From NCBI GenBank assembly GCA_041550515.1, contig JBFEOQ010000003.1, positions 12,068 through 76,067 on the forward strand: a stretch of 64,000 nt of DNA, read 5' to 3'. This DNA comes from PFL35 sp041550515. Its GTDB lineage: Archaea; Thermoplasmatota; E2; DHVEG-1. Positions within the stretch are counted from its first letter, which is position 1; every line of letters starts with the position of its first letter. The notes beneath the pieces were generated by a model. It saw only the letters and a list, made by a program, of their open reading frames with translations, did not search any database and was not told the origin of the DNA. This document shows positions 34,550-42,899 of this stretch, one piece after another. The position numbers were made by a program, and so were the translations under genes.

Positions 34550-35681
34550 CATAGAATTAGTTCAAGAATTTAAAAAATGGGAAAAAAATAGACACAATTA
34601 TGCAAAAGAATGGAAAAATAAGACAGGTGGAAAAGTCATTGGGTACTTTTGTACCTATGTACCTGAAGAAATATTGTATGCTGCAGGTATACTGCCTGTA
34701 CGGATTTTAGGTAGTCATGAACCGCAGGATGTAACTGAGCCTCATATTTTTGGTATGTTTTGTCCTTTCTGCAGGGATTGTCTTGCCCAAGGACTCAAGA
34801 ATAGATATAATTATCTTGATGGTCTTATGATTGCGCAATCGTGTCTACATATCAGGCAAGCGTATACTAGTTGGATTAAACATAGACCAGTAGAATTTGA
34901 AAAATTTCTTTGTATGCCACATAAGGTTCAAAGCCCACATGCCTATGAGTTCCTAACTGAGGAATACAAGGTTTTTAAGAAAGAAGTGGAAAATTGGACT
35001 GGTAAAAAAATAACAGATAAGGACTTGGAAAATGCAATAGAAATTTATAATGAGAACCGTCGTCTAATGAGACAGCTATATGATCTACGGAAACGTGACA
35101 AACCGCCTGTTACTGGTGAGGAAGTTATGGAAATTGTTATTGCTATGCAAATGATGGATAAAGCAGAACATAACAAAATATTAAAAGAAACCTTAGCGAG
35201 GCTAGAGAACTATACTCCAGATAGGGAAACTGGTAGCCGATTAATGATCCTTGGGTCTGAGGATGATGATACTGTTTTTATGAATATGGTTGAGAATTGT
35301 GGTGCCACATTTGTAATAGATGATCATTGCACTGGAACTCGTTATTTTTGGAATGAAGTAGAAAACGGTAAAGATCCTCTTGCATCTATTGCTGCTAGAT
35401 ATATAAATAGAATTCCTTGCCCTTCAAAAGATTGGGAGGAACGAAAGAGAATTCCACATATTTTAACCCTATGTAAAGAATGGAACGTTGATGGTGTCAT
35501 CATAATGCAACAGAAATTCTGCGATCCACATGAACTCGACTTTGTCGCAATAAAAAAAGCATTGGAAGATGTTGGTATACCTACATTATTTCTAGAATTT
35601 GATGTAACAGTACCAATTGGACAGTTTAAAATCCGAGTGGAAGCTTTTCTTGAAATGATTGGTGAGGAGGATCTATTTTAG
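34533..35681 (+). CDS. bzdN: Benzoyl-CoA reductase subunit, BzdN/BcrC-like
   Basis: About 380 residues, 2-hydroxyacyl-CoA dehydratase/benzoyl-CoA reductase family (HgdB/BcrC branch). Conserved cysteines likely to bind a [4Fe-4S] cluster with the partner BzdO occur in FGMFCPFCRDC (about 72), AQSCLHIR and the C-terminal IIMQQKFCDPHELDF (about 328). LFLEFDVTVPIGQFKIRVEA is the typical family ending. With BzdO it forms the dearomatising module that reduces benzoyl-CoA to cyclohexa-1,5-diene-1-carbonyl-CoA. The start is unclear: TTG at 34533 lacks a ribosome site, while GGGGG lies seven bases before an in-frame ATA at 34551. N-O-P-Q-M order equals that of the Azoarcus bzd cluster. Confidence 0.88.
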   Translation: MKGGCNIELVQEFKKWEKNRHNYAKEWKNKTGGKVIGYFCTYVPEEILYAAGILPVRILGSHEPQDVTEPHIFGMFCPFCRDCLAQGLKNRYNYLDGLMIAQSCLHIRQAYTSWIKHRPVEFEKFLCMPHKVQSPHAYEFLTEEYKVFKKEVENWTGKKITDKDLENAIEIYNENRRLMRQLYDLRKRDKPPVTGEEVMEIVIAMQMMDKAEHNKILKETLARLENYTPDRETGSRLMILGSEDDDTVFMNMVENCGATFVIDDHCTGTRYFWNEVENGKDPLASIAARYINRIPCPSKDWEERKRIPHILTLCKEWNVDGVIIMQQKFCDPHELDFVAIKKALEDVGIPTLFLEFDVTVPIGQFKIRVEAFLEMIGEEDLF

Positions 35682-35695
35682 GAGGTGAAAATTAT

Positions 35696-37036
35696 ATGGA
35701 GCAAGAAGAATTATATCCCACTGAAAAATTAAAATGCTGGAACAAAGCAAAAGAAATCCGTATGAAATTTTACCAGGATTATGCAGAGGCACATGACAAA
35801 GGTGGATTACGATGGGCAGGTGGTGCATGGACCTTTGATGCTATTCCTGCAGGTCTGGGTGATGATGTTTTTCCTATTACAAGTGAGCCATATAGTGCTA
35901 CAATTGCATTTGACAAAGAACTTTCTTTAGAATGTATGGAAGCTACTGAAATAAAAGGCTACCCTCGTGATCTTTGTTCTTATATGCGCAATTACTGGGG
36001 CTCTATCATTACTGACAAATTTGCATTTGGATACAAAGATGGAAAGTTTGTTCCTAGATTTGAGGGTGTGAAACCAATAGGTTTTCCAAAACCTGATTTT
36101 ATATGGCAAGATCACATCTGTTGTTCACATGCAAAATGGTATCAAGTAGTATCAGATTTGGAAGGGGGAATTCCTATGTATTCAGTGGATAACGCAGTTG
36201 GACCTTCACATGAACTTACTGATAGTAAGATTAAATATGTCGTAGAACAACTAAAAGATGGTATAAAATTCCTGGAAAAGACTACAGGTAGAGATTACGA
36301 CGATGAGCTAATGTATAAAGCGATTAGAAATCATTTTATATCAACATCGAAATGGGCTGAGACCTGTGAATTGAATAAAGCTATTCCAGCACCCTTAGAT
36401 GAAAAATCAATTTACTCATTGTATGTCCTTGGAACTCTACAAAAATCAGGGAAAAAAGTAGCAGATTTTTATGAAAAAGATCTCCTCCCCGAAGTACAGG
36501 ACCGAGTAAAAAAAGGTATAGCAGCAGTTCCTAATGAAAAATTTAGGGTAATGTCAGATACACAACCTCCATGGAGTTTCCTGAGTATATTTAGATATCT
36601 TGAGAAATTTGGATGTGTTAGTATAGGTTCCCTTTATACCTTTGGACTCATTGGTCAATGGGAAGTAAAAAAGGATGGTACATGGGGTGCAAAAACCATA
36701 CCTGATGTAGAGTTTACTAGCCGCGATCAAGCACTTTATGAATATGTTAAATATGAACTTCATAAACCTGAATGGCAGCATTTCTACTCCTGCCATTTTA
36801 AGAGTGATATGATGATACGAATCGCTAAAGAGTGGAAACTTAATGGCGTCATGCTTCACTATAACAGAGGTTGCGAAGGATTAACCGTAGGTATCGCAGA
36901 GAATAGACTTGCTCTTCTTGAAGCAGGTTTCCCAGTTATGGCATTTGAAGGAAATAATGCTGATGAAAGGGAATTTGATGAAAATCGAACAAAGGCTAAA
37001 ATAAATGCATTTATGGAAACCCTTGGAGCAAAATAG
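35696..37036 (+). CDS. bzdO: Benzoyl-CoA reductase subunit, BzdO/BcrB-like
   Basis: 446 residues, the larger catalytic subunit of class I benzoyl-CoA reductase. Family segments are YPTEKLKCWNKAKEIRMKFY at the N-terminus, DHICCSHAKWYQVVSDLEGG (about 140), MLHYNRGCEGLTVGI (about 385) and the ending FEGNNADEREFDENRTKAKI. Cysteines in DHICCSH, DLCSYMRNYW and NRGCEG are candidates for the cluster ligands. AGGAGGTGA lies eight bases before the ATG. It follows bzdN by 14 bases and precedes the ATPase genes. A 2-hydroxyglutaryl-CoA dehydratase role is the main alternative, but the ferredoxin, NADPH oxidoreductase and ring-cleavage genes make benzoyl-CoA reductase the best reading. Confidence 0.88.
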   Translation: MEQEELYPTEKLKCWNKAKEIRMKFYQDYAEAHDKGGLRWAGGAWTFDAIPAGLGDDVFPITSEPYSATIAFDKELSLECMEATEIKGYPRDLCSYMRNYWGSIITDKFAFGYKDGKFVPRFEGVKPIGFPKPDFIWQDHICCSHAKWYQVVSDLEGGIPMYSVDNAVGPSHELTDSKIKYVVEQLKDGIKFLEKTTGRDYDDELMYKAIRNHFISTSKWAETCELNKAIPAPLDEKSIYSLYVLGTLQKSGKKVADFYEKDLLPEVQDRVKKGIAAVPNEKFRVMSDTQPPWSFLSIFRYLEKFGCVSIGSLYTFGLIGQWEVKKDGTWGAKTIPDVEFTSRDQALYEYVKYELHKPEWQHFYSCHFKSDMMIRIAKEWKLNGVMLHYNRGCEGLTVGIAENRLALLEAGFPVMAFEGNNADEREFDENRTKAKINAFMETLGAK

Positions 37037-37048
37037 GAGATAAGAAAT

Positions 37049-37828
37049 ATGATAACTATGGGTATTGATTTAGGTGCAAAATATATCAAAGTAATAATTT
37101 TGAAGGACATCAAGATTATTGCAAAGACAAATGTTCTTGCAGGATTTGATGTAGAAAAAAGCGCACAGTTGGCAGTAGATAAAGCGCTTAAGGAAGCTGG
37201 TATTAAAAAGGATGACTTGAATAAAGTTGTATCTACGGGTGTAGGTGAAAAACTTGCTCCTTTTTATGATGAAACCAGGTCTACCGTTGGCTGTGACTCA
37301 TTAGGAGCTGTATATCTTCATCCTAATGCCAGAAGTGTTATCGATGTTGGTGCTGAAGAAGGCCGTGGAATGAGGTGTGATGAAACTGGCAAAATTATCG
37401 ATTTTGAAGTAAATGAAAAATGCGCAGCAGGGGCAGGAGCATTTACAGAAGCTATGTCTCGGGCACTTGAAGTTCCTCTTGAGGAATTAGGTGCTCTTTC
37501 TTTGAAATCTACTGAGGAAATCCCTATGAATGCACAGTGTACTGTATTTGCGGAATCAGAGGTTGTAACCATGGTTCATAATAAGGTTTCTAAAGCTAAT
37601 ATGGCCAGAGCAGTTCATGATGCAATGGCAAGTCGAATAACATCAATGATCAGAAAAATAGGTTTCGATAAAGACGTAGTACTAGTAGGTGGTGTTGCAA
37701 ATAATGTGGGCTTCATTGACTCACTTAACAATGATCTTGGACTTAAAGTAGTTGTACCAGAAGATCCTGAATATGTTGGAGCACTAGGTGCAGCTTTAGC
37801 AGCCGCAGGATGGAAAGGAGGTAAATAA
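37049..37828 (+). CDS. bzdP: Benzoyl-CoA reductase ATPase subunit, BzdP/BcrD-like
   Basis: 259 residues, BadF/BadG/BcrA/BcrD ATPase family (ASKHA fold). The phosphate-1 loop is GIDLGAKYIK. VGAEEGRG replaces the usual DIGGQDxK, a recognised variation within one of the two ATPase subunits. The cluster cysteines are in NEKCAAGAGAFTEAM (about 125) and AQCTVFAESEVV (about 166). VLVGGVANNVGF and EYVGALGAALAA close the fold. Two such subunits hold one [4Fe-4S] cluster between them and use ATP to push electrons to the BzdNO module. It overlaps nothing and lies one base before bzdQ. Confidence 0.88.
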   Translation: MITMGIDLGAKYIKVIILKDIKIIAKTNVLAGFDVEKSAQLAVDKALKEAGIKKDDLNKVVSTGVGEKLAPFYDETRSTVGCDSLGAVYLHPNARSVIDVGAEEGRGMRCDETGKIIDFEVNEKCAAGAGAFTEAMSRALEVPLEELGALSLKSTEEIPMNAQCTVFAESEVVTMVHNKVSKANMARAVHDAMASRITSMIRKIGFDKDVVLVGGVANNVGFIDSLNNDLGLKVVVPEDPEYVGALGAALAAAGWKGGK

Positions 37829-37829
37829 T

Positions 37830-38699
37830 ATGACACAAAAAACCGAATTTTGGAGATGGACTGAATCCAGATGGACCAATCCAGATCTTGATTGGAAAGG
37901 AAAAGTCGTGACATCTGGTATAGATGTAGGATCAGTTAGCTCACAAGCAGTCATTCTTGCTGATGGTAAACTCTATGCTTACTCTAATATGAGAACGGGT
38001 TCAGACAGCCCAGATTCAGCAATGAAGGCAATAAATTGGGCTATGGAAAAAACAGGGTTAACTCTTGAAGATCTCACTTATACAGTAGGTACAGGTTATG
38101 GCAGAGTAAACGTACCATTTAGCCAACGTGCTATTACCGAAATCGCGTGTCATGCCCGTGGTGCAAACTTCATTTATGGTCCAAGTGTACGAACTGTTCT
38201 TGACATGGGTGGTCAGGATTGTAAGGCTATACATTGTGATGAGCGTGGGAAAGTTACAAACTTCCTCATGAACGACAAATGTGCAGCAGGAACAGGCAGA
38301 GGTATGGAGGTATTTGCAGACTTATTGGGTGTATCCATTAATGATGTTGGTGATCTTTCACTTGAGGTAGAAAAAGAACCTCAACCAGTTAGCAGTACTT
38401 GTGTTGTATATGCAAAAACTGAAGCTACAGGTTTACTTAGAGAAGGTTGGCCAAAAAACAAGGTACTAGCTGCTTATTGTTCTGCTATGGCTCATAGGAT
38501 TATGACCCTTCTTGAAAGAATAGGTGTAGAGAAAGACTTTGCTATAACAGGTGGAATAGCCAAAAACAAGGGAGTAGTCACAAGGCTTGAGAAAGAAGTT
38601 GGAATACCGATAATGAAAACCGATTTTGACACACAAATTGCTGGTGCTCTTGGTGCAGCTCTTTTTGCAAAAGCACTTGTTGATAAGGGTAAAAAATAG
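37830..38699 (+). CDS. bzdQ: Benzoyl-CoA reductase ATPase subunit, BzdQ/BcrA-like
   Basis: 289 residues of the same ATPase family as bzdP. An N-terminal extension of about 28 residues (FWRWTESRWTNPDLDWKGK) precedes the phosphate loop GIDVGSVSSQAVIL. LDMGGQDCKAIHCDERGKV (about 128) is the canonical family motif. The cluster cysteines are in NDKCAAGTGRGMEVF and SSTCVVYAKTEATGL. ITGGIAKNKGVVTRLEKEVG and IAGALGAALFAKAL complete the fold. AAAGGAGGTAAATAAT gives a strong ribosome site. Presence of two different ATPase subunits, not one, separates a benzoyl-CoA reductase from a dehydratase activator, which is a single-gene homodimer. Confidence 0.9.
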   Translation: MTQKTEFWRWTESRWTNPDLDWKGKVVTSGIDVGSVSSQAVILADGKLYAYSNMRTGSDSPDSAMKAINWAMEKTGLTLEDLTYTVGTGYGRVNVPFSQRAITEIACHARGANFIYGPSVRTVLDMGGQDCKAIHCDERGKVTNFLMNDKCAAGTGRGMEVFADLLGVSINDVGDLSLEVEKEPQPVSSTCVVYAKTEATGLLREGWPKNKVLAAYCSAMAHRIMTLLERIGVEKDFAITGGIAKNKGVVTRLEKEVGIPIMKTDFDTQIAGALGAALFAKALVDKGKK

Positions 38700-38713
38700 T
38701 TTGGAGGATCTCA

Positions 38714-39001
38714 ATGATTGCAAATTATGGATATAAGGATGGCTCTGGTGACTATTTCATAACTATAGATACAGATAAATGTAATGGTTGTAAAGATTGT
38801 ATTACTGCTTGTCCATATGGAGTTTTAGGCGTTGGACCTGATGAGAATGATCCTTTATCTGATGAAGAGGTGGCATTTGTCACAGAAGCAGAGAGAAAGA
38901 AAATAAAATATACCTGTGCTCCGTGTAAACCACTGAAAGATAGACCGCCACTACCATGTATGGTTGCATGTAAAAAAGATGCAATCTCTCATTCCTGGTG
39001 A
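38714..39001 (+). CDS. bzdM: Ferredoxin, BzdM-like electron donor
   Basis: 95 residues with two 4Fe-4S motifs: CNGCKDCITACPYGVL (about 20-35) and a second, spread-out set CAPC plus CMVACKK near the C-terminus. It would carry low-potential electrons from the NADPH:ferredoxin oxidoreductase, encoded next, to the BzdPQ ATPase. AGGATCTCA precedes the ATG. The position directly after bzdQ matches the bzdNOPQM order of Azoarcus. A ferredoxin outside the usual 2[4Fe-4S] spacing suggests specialisation to this reductase. Confidence 0.85.
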   Translation: MIANYGYKDGSGDYFITIDTDKCNGCKDCITACPYGVLGVGPDENDPLSDEEVAFVTEAERKKIKYTCAPCKPLKDRPPLPCMVACKKDAISHSW

Positions 39002-39018
39002 GATTGCTAGGAGATAAA

Positions 39019-41529
39019 ATGAGTATTTCCATAATGATTAACGGTAACGAGGTTATAGCCGAAAAAAGCATGACTATTTTAGAAGCTGCTGAAAAGAGTG
39101 ATATTTATATTCCAAGACTCTGCTATCATCCTAGTCTGGGGAGTTCACATGGTTTAAAACCTGTTGAAAAAATCTATAGAGATGATGGCGAGCATAAGAA
39201 TGATGGTTCAGGGCCAAAAGATGGTTACTCAGGTTGCAGACTCTGTCTTGTTGAGATAAAAGGACAAAAGGATCTTGTTACATCCTGCGATACCGAAATT
39301 AAAGAAGGAATGGTAATAAACTCTGAAACTGATACGATTAAAGAAGCACGCAGGAATAATCTTTCTAAGATCCTTAGAGATCATCCACATGCATGTCTAC
39401 AATGTGCCCAACAAGATGGTTGTTCTAGAACACAATGTTCAGCTAATGTTCCTGAGGATGAACGATGTTGTCCATTACTTGGACATTGTGAGTTACAAAA
39501 AATTTCACAATATATTTGTATTAAACAAGATCTTACTAAATACGTTTTTAAAGATCTACCAAAACATAAAAATGAACCACTTTTTGAAACTGATTATAAC
39601 TTTTGTATCTCATGTTTAAGATGTGTAAGAGCCTGTCGAGAACTAAGAGGTATAGAAACCCTAGGATATGTTTTTAACAAGGAAAAAACAATTGTAGGTT
39701 TAACTAAAAATTCTAATTATGACAAATCAGATTGTAGATTTTGTACAACGTGTGTTGAAGTATGCCCAACAGGAGCAATTACTGATAAAGATCTATCTAG
39801 AGGGAAAAAAGAAGATATTTTAGTCCCTTGTAATGCTAATTGCCCTGCAGGTTTAGACATACCTATGTATATTAGTCTTATCAGCAAGGGAAAATATACT
39901 GAAGCAAATTCTGTAATACGGGAAAAGATACCATTCCCAGGAATACTAGGAAGAGTATGTTTTCACCCTTGTGAGGATGCATGTCGTAGAGGTGAACTAA
40001 ACAAACCATTGGCTATATGTGCTCTGAAATGGTTTATAGCAGATAATGTTAATTCTCCAGAAAAAAAACCAATAAAATCTACTGGAAAAAAAGTTGCTAT
40101 TGTAGGTAGTGGCCCTAGCGGTCTTTCGGCAGCTTATTATTTAGCTTTATCAGGTCATAATGTGTCAATTTTTGAAGCTGAAAATGAAATTGGTGGCATG
40201 CTTAGATATGCTCTACCTGAGTATCGTCTATCTCATGAGATTCTAAATGAGGAACTAGAAATACTAAAAAAATTAAATGTGGAATTTAAAACAAAAACTC
40301 AGATTGGAAATAAAATATCAATATCTGATCTTTGCAAAGATTATCAAGCTATTTTCCTAGGTTTTGGAGCATCTCTCAGCAAAAAAATACCTGTAAAAGG
40401 ATCTGATTTGAAAGGAGTAAAATGGGGTTTAGATTTCTTAAGGGATGCTAGAAAGAAGAAAGAAACATCTATTATTGGTCGATTGGTGGTTATCGGTGGT
40501 GGAAATGTAGCTATGGATGTTGCAAGAACTGCTATTCGTCTAGGTGCCAGTGAGGTACAACTAGCCTGTCTTGAATGTGATGCAGAGATCCCTGCTCATG
40601 AATGGGAAATTTCAGAAGCAAAAGAAGAAGGAGTAGTTATGCATTCCTCTTGGGGACTTAATGAGATTCTTGGTAAAGAAGGAAAGGTTGAAGGTATTGA
40701 ACTTATAAAATGTACATCAGTTTTTGATAAAAAGGGTAATTTTGATCCAAAATTTGATAACTGTATAACTAAAAAAATTGAAACAGATCAAGTTATACTT
40801 GCCATTGGTCAAAGCTCTGATCTATCTTGTATTAAGAATATAGATACTAAAAATGGTTTTATAACAATTAATAATGATATGCAAACTAGTCTTCCAGGAG
40901 TTTATGCTGGTGGTGAGGTTGCAAGAGGTCCTTCATCTGTAGTAGAAGCTGTAGCTGATGGAGCTTCTGCAGCAAGTGCAATTGATAAATATCTTGGCGG
41001 AGATGGGGATATATATCAAAAAAATACAACATCTTTTGAACAAGATCCATTTGTTGGACGAGTTGAAGGTTTTGCCAGTATGGAACGTATTGATATTCCA
41101 AAAATCAAACCAGATGTTAGAATTAAGAATTTTAAGATGATAAATAACTGCTACACTGAAGAACAAGCTAAGAAAGAGGCAGCACGTTGTTTAAAATGTA
41201 ACTTGCGATTAGAAATTCTACCTGTTACGTTTCCACCTGATAAATGGGTGGAGCTTAACAATTCTAATGTTGCAGAAGTCCCAGCAATTGAAGGTGTATA
41301 CCAACTACGGGATGAGAACAAAGTAATAATCGTAATAAAAGGATCTCAGAATATACAGGCAGATCTAAAAGAAAAACTAAACTCAAATACAAAAGCCAAA
41401 TATTTCTGGTACGAACCAGATCCAATGTACACTAAACGGGAGAGCGAGTTGATACAGCAGTTCCTTCAACAATTTGGAAAGATGCCTGAAGGTGATGGAG
41501 AAGGTGATGATCTAGATGATCTCTTCTAA
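39019..41529 (+). CDS. bzdV: NADPH:ferredoxin oxidoreductase, NuoG/GltD hybrid (BzdV-like)
   Basis: 836 residues. The N-terminal 2Fe-2S domain has YIPRLCYHP, SGCRLC and TSCDTEI (about 30-95). A NuoG-type His-Cys3 site follows (HPHACLQCAQQDGCSRTQC). Two 4Fe-4S motifs lie near 205-255 (CISCLRCVRAC, CRFCTTCVEVCPTGAI). Then comes a GltD-like flavoprotein: a Cys-rich leader (CNANCPAGLDIPMY, CFHPCEDACRRGEL), the FAD site VAIVGSGPSGLSAAYYLA (about 358), the NADPH site VVIGGGNVAMDVARTAIRLG (about 492) and GGEVARGPSSVVEA. The upstream ATG at 38998 lies inside bzdM; GGAG before 39019 fixes the start. It likely reduces ferredoxin for the reductase, possibly by bifurcation. Direction and donor are inferred. 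Confidence 0.85.
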   Translation: MSISIMINGNEVIAEKSMTILEAAEKSDIYIPRLCYHPSLGSSHGLKPVEKIYRDDGEHKNDGSGPKDGYSGCRLCLVEIKGQKDLVTSCDTEIKEGMVINSETDTIKEARRNNLSKILRDHPHACLQCAQQDGCSRTQCSANVPEDERCCPLLGHCELQKISQYICIKQDLTKYVFKDLPKHKNEPLFETDYNFCISCLRCVRACRELRGIETLGYVFNKEKTIVGLTKNSNYDKSDCRFCTTCVEVCPTGAITDKDLSRGKKEDILVPCNANCPAGLDIPMYISLISKGKYTEANSVIREKIPFPGILGRVCFHPCEDACRRGELNKPLAICALKWFIADNVNSPEKKPIKSTGKKVAIVGSGPSGLSAAYYLALSGHNVSIFEAENEIGGMLRYALPEYRLSHEILNEELEILKKLNVEFKTKTQIGNKISISDLCKDYQAIFLGFGASLSKKIPVKGSDLKGVKWGLDFLRDARKKKETSIIGRLVVIGGGNVAMDVARTAIRLGASEVQLACLECDAEIPAHEWEISEAKEEGVVMHSSWGLNEILGKEGKVEGIELIKCTSVFDKKGNFDPKFDNCITKKIETDQVILAIGQSSDLSCIKNIDTKNGFITINNDMQTSLPGVYAGGEVARGPSSVVEAVADGASAASAIDKYLGGDGDIYQKNTTSFEQDPFVGRVEGFASMERIDIPKIKPDVRIKNFKMINNCYTEEQAKKEAARCLKCNLRLEILPVTFPPDKWVELNNSNVAEVPAIEGVYQLRDENKVIIVIKGSQNIQADLKEKLNSNTKAKYFWYEPDPMYTKRESELIQQFLQQFGKMPEGDGEGDDLDDLF

Positions 41530-42154
41530 ACTCCAAGTCGAACCTTTAATTGTTGGCCCATTATGTTCTAATTGCTATATTGTTTGGGATGGAGACAAAA
41601 AAGAAGGAGTAATTATTGATCCCGGCGATGATGCTGACAATATTCTGAGAGTTATAAATAAACTTGGAATTAAGATAAAATATATACTTGCAACACATGG
41701 CCATTTTGATCATGTAGGTGGTGTTGCACCACTAAGACGAAATCTTAATGCAGAGTTTCTTGCACATAAAGAAGATTTCTTTTTCATTGAAGATGGAAAA
41801 AATGCAGCTGACAGATGGAATGTTGATATTGAGCAACCACCTAGACCAGACCAATTTATTGAAGATGGAGAAAAGATAAAGGTTGGAAATTTTGAACTGG
41901 AGGTTTTACATACACCAGGACATTCCCCCGGTGGTGTGAGTTTTCTTAATGATAAAATAGTATTTGCAGGTGACACACTTTTCCAAGGAAGTATTGGTAG
42001 AACTGATTTTAGAAAAGGATCTTTTGAAGAATTAGAAAAATCTATTAAAACACGTCTTTACTCTCTTCCAGATGATACATTAGTTTATACAGGTCATGGG
42101 CCTATTACAACTATTAGAGATGAGAAAAAATATAATGCTTTTGTGAGAGCTTAA
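41516..42154 (+). CDS. MBL-fold hydrolase, glyoxalase II-like
   Basis: 212 residues, metallo-beta-lactamase fold. The metal-binding motif THGHFDHVGG (about 62-71) is complete. HTPGHSPGGVSF (about 132), FAGDTLFQGSIGRTDF (about 151) and YTGHGPITT (about 197) supply the remaining His and Asp ligands. The family includes hydroxyacylglutathione-type thioesterases. It starts 14 bases inside the end of bzdV, so it is translationally coupled. In this operon a CoA-thioesterase role, for instance releasing stuck acyl-CoA, is conceivable but not supported by specific residues. Confidence 0.82.
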   Translation: MISSKLQVEPLIVGPLCSNCYIVWDGDKKEGVIIDPGDDADNILRVINKLGIKIKYILATHGHFDHVGGVAPLRRNLNAEFLAHKEDFFFIEDGKNAADRWNVDIEQPPRPDQFIEDGEKIKVGNFELEVLHTPGHSPGGVSFLNDKIVFAGDTLFQGSIGRTDFRKGSFEELEKSIKTRLYSLPDDTLVYTGHGPITTIRDEKKYNAFVRA

Positions 42155-42157
42155 CCT

Positions 42158-42898
42158 ATGGATGAATCAATTTCTAAACTTAAAAAACTATTATCTACCT
42201 CGGATAAAATTGTTGCATTCACAGGAGCAGGTTTTTCTGCAGAAAGTGGAATATCTACCTTTCGAGGAGCTGGAGGTCTCTGGTCAAAATATGATCCATC
42301 AATTTATGCAGATATTAATTATTTTGTCAAAGATCCTAGTTATTATTGGAGTTTTATCAAAGAGGAGAGATATCCGGCATTAAAAAAAGCAAAACCAAAT
42401 GATGGTCATTATGCTTTGGTAGAACTTGAAAAATGCGGTAAACTTTACAGGATAATTACTCAAAACATAGATGGCTTTCATCAAATAGCAGGATCCTTTG
42501 ATGTAATCGAGCTTCATGGTAATTCCAGAATGGTAAACTGCATGAGTTGTGATAAAAAATATACGATGGAAGATGTATATAAAAAATTAGAAAAAGAACT
42601 TCCACCAAGATGTTTATGTGGTGGAGTTTTAAAACCTTCAACAGTACTTTTTGGAGAACCTCTACCCCAGTATGCACTTGATATGGCAACTCTTGCTTCA
42701 AAAAATTGTGATATGTTTCTAGTACTAGGTAGTTCACTTGTTGTATATCCTGCTGCATCAATGCCAAGACTTGCAAAAAAAGGAGGAGCAAGTTTGGTGA
42801 TTATTAATATTGATCCTACACCTTTGGATCACATTGCTGATATTGTAATTCATGATAGTACTTCAAAGGTTTTATCTGCTGTGATTAAAAGAGGATGA
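42158..42898 (+). CDS. Sir2-family NAD-dependent protein deacylase
   Basis: 246 residues. The NAD-binding motif GAGFSAESGISTFRGAGG (about 22-39), the catalytic TQNIDGFHQIAG and ELHGNS (His, about 123), and a zinc site made of CMSC and CLCGG are present. VLFGEPLPQ and VLGSSLVVYPAASMP complete the core. It removes acetyl or acyl groups from lysine, using NAD+. Placed in the benzoyl-CoA reductase operon with a GNAT gene, it probably reactivates acylated CoA ligases, as shown for Rhodopseudomonas BadA (known for that organism, inferred here). It lies three bases after the MBL gene and one base before the aldehyde oxidoreductase gene. Confidence 0.9.
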   Translation: MDESISKLKKLLSTSDKIVAFTGAGFSAESGISTFRGAGGLWSKYDPSIYADINYFVKDPSYYWSFIKEERYPALKKAKPNDGHYALVELEKCGKLYRIITQNIDGFHQIAGSFDVIELHGNSRMVNCMSCDKKYTMEDVYKKLEKELPPRCLCGGVLKPSTVLFGEPLPQYALDMATLASKNCDMFLVLGSSLVVYPAASMPRLAKKGGASLVIINIDPTPLDHIADIVIHDSTSKVLSAVIKRG

Positions 42899-42899
42899 A

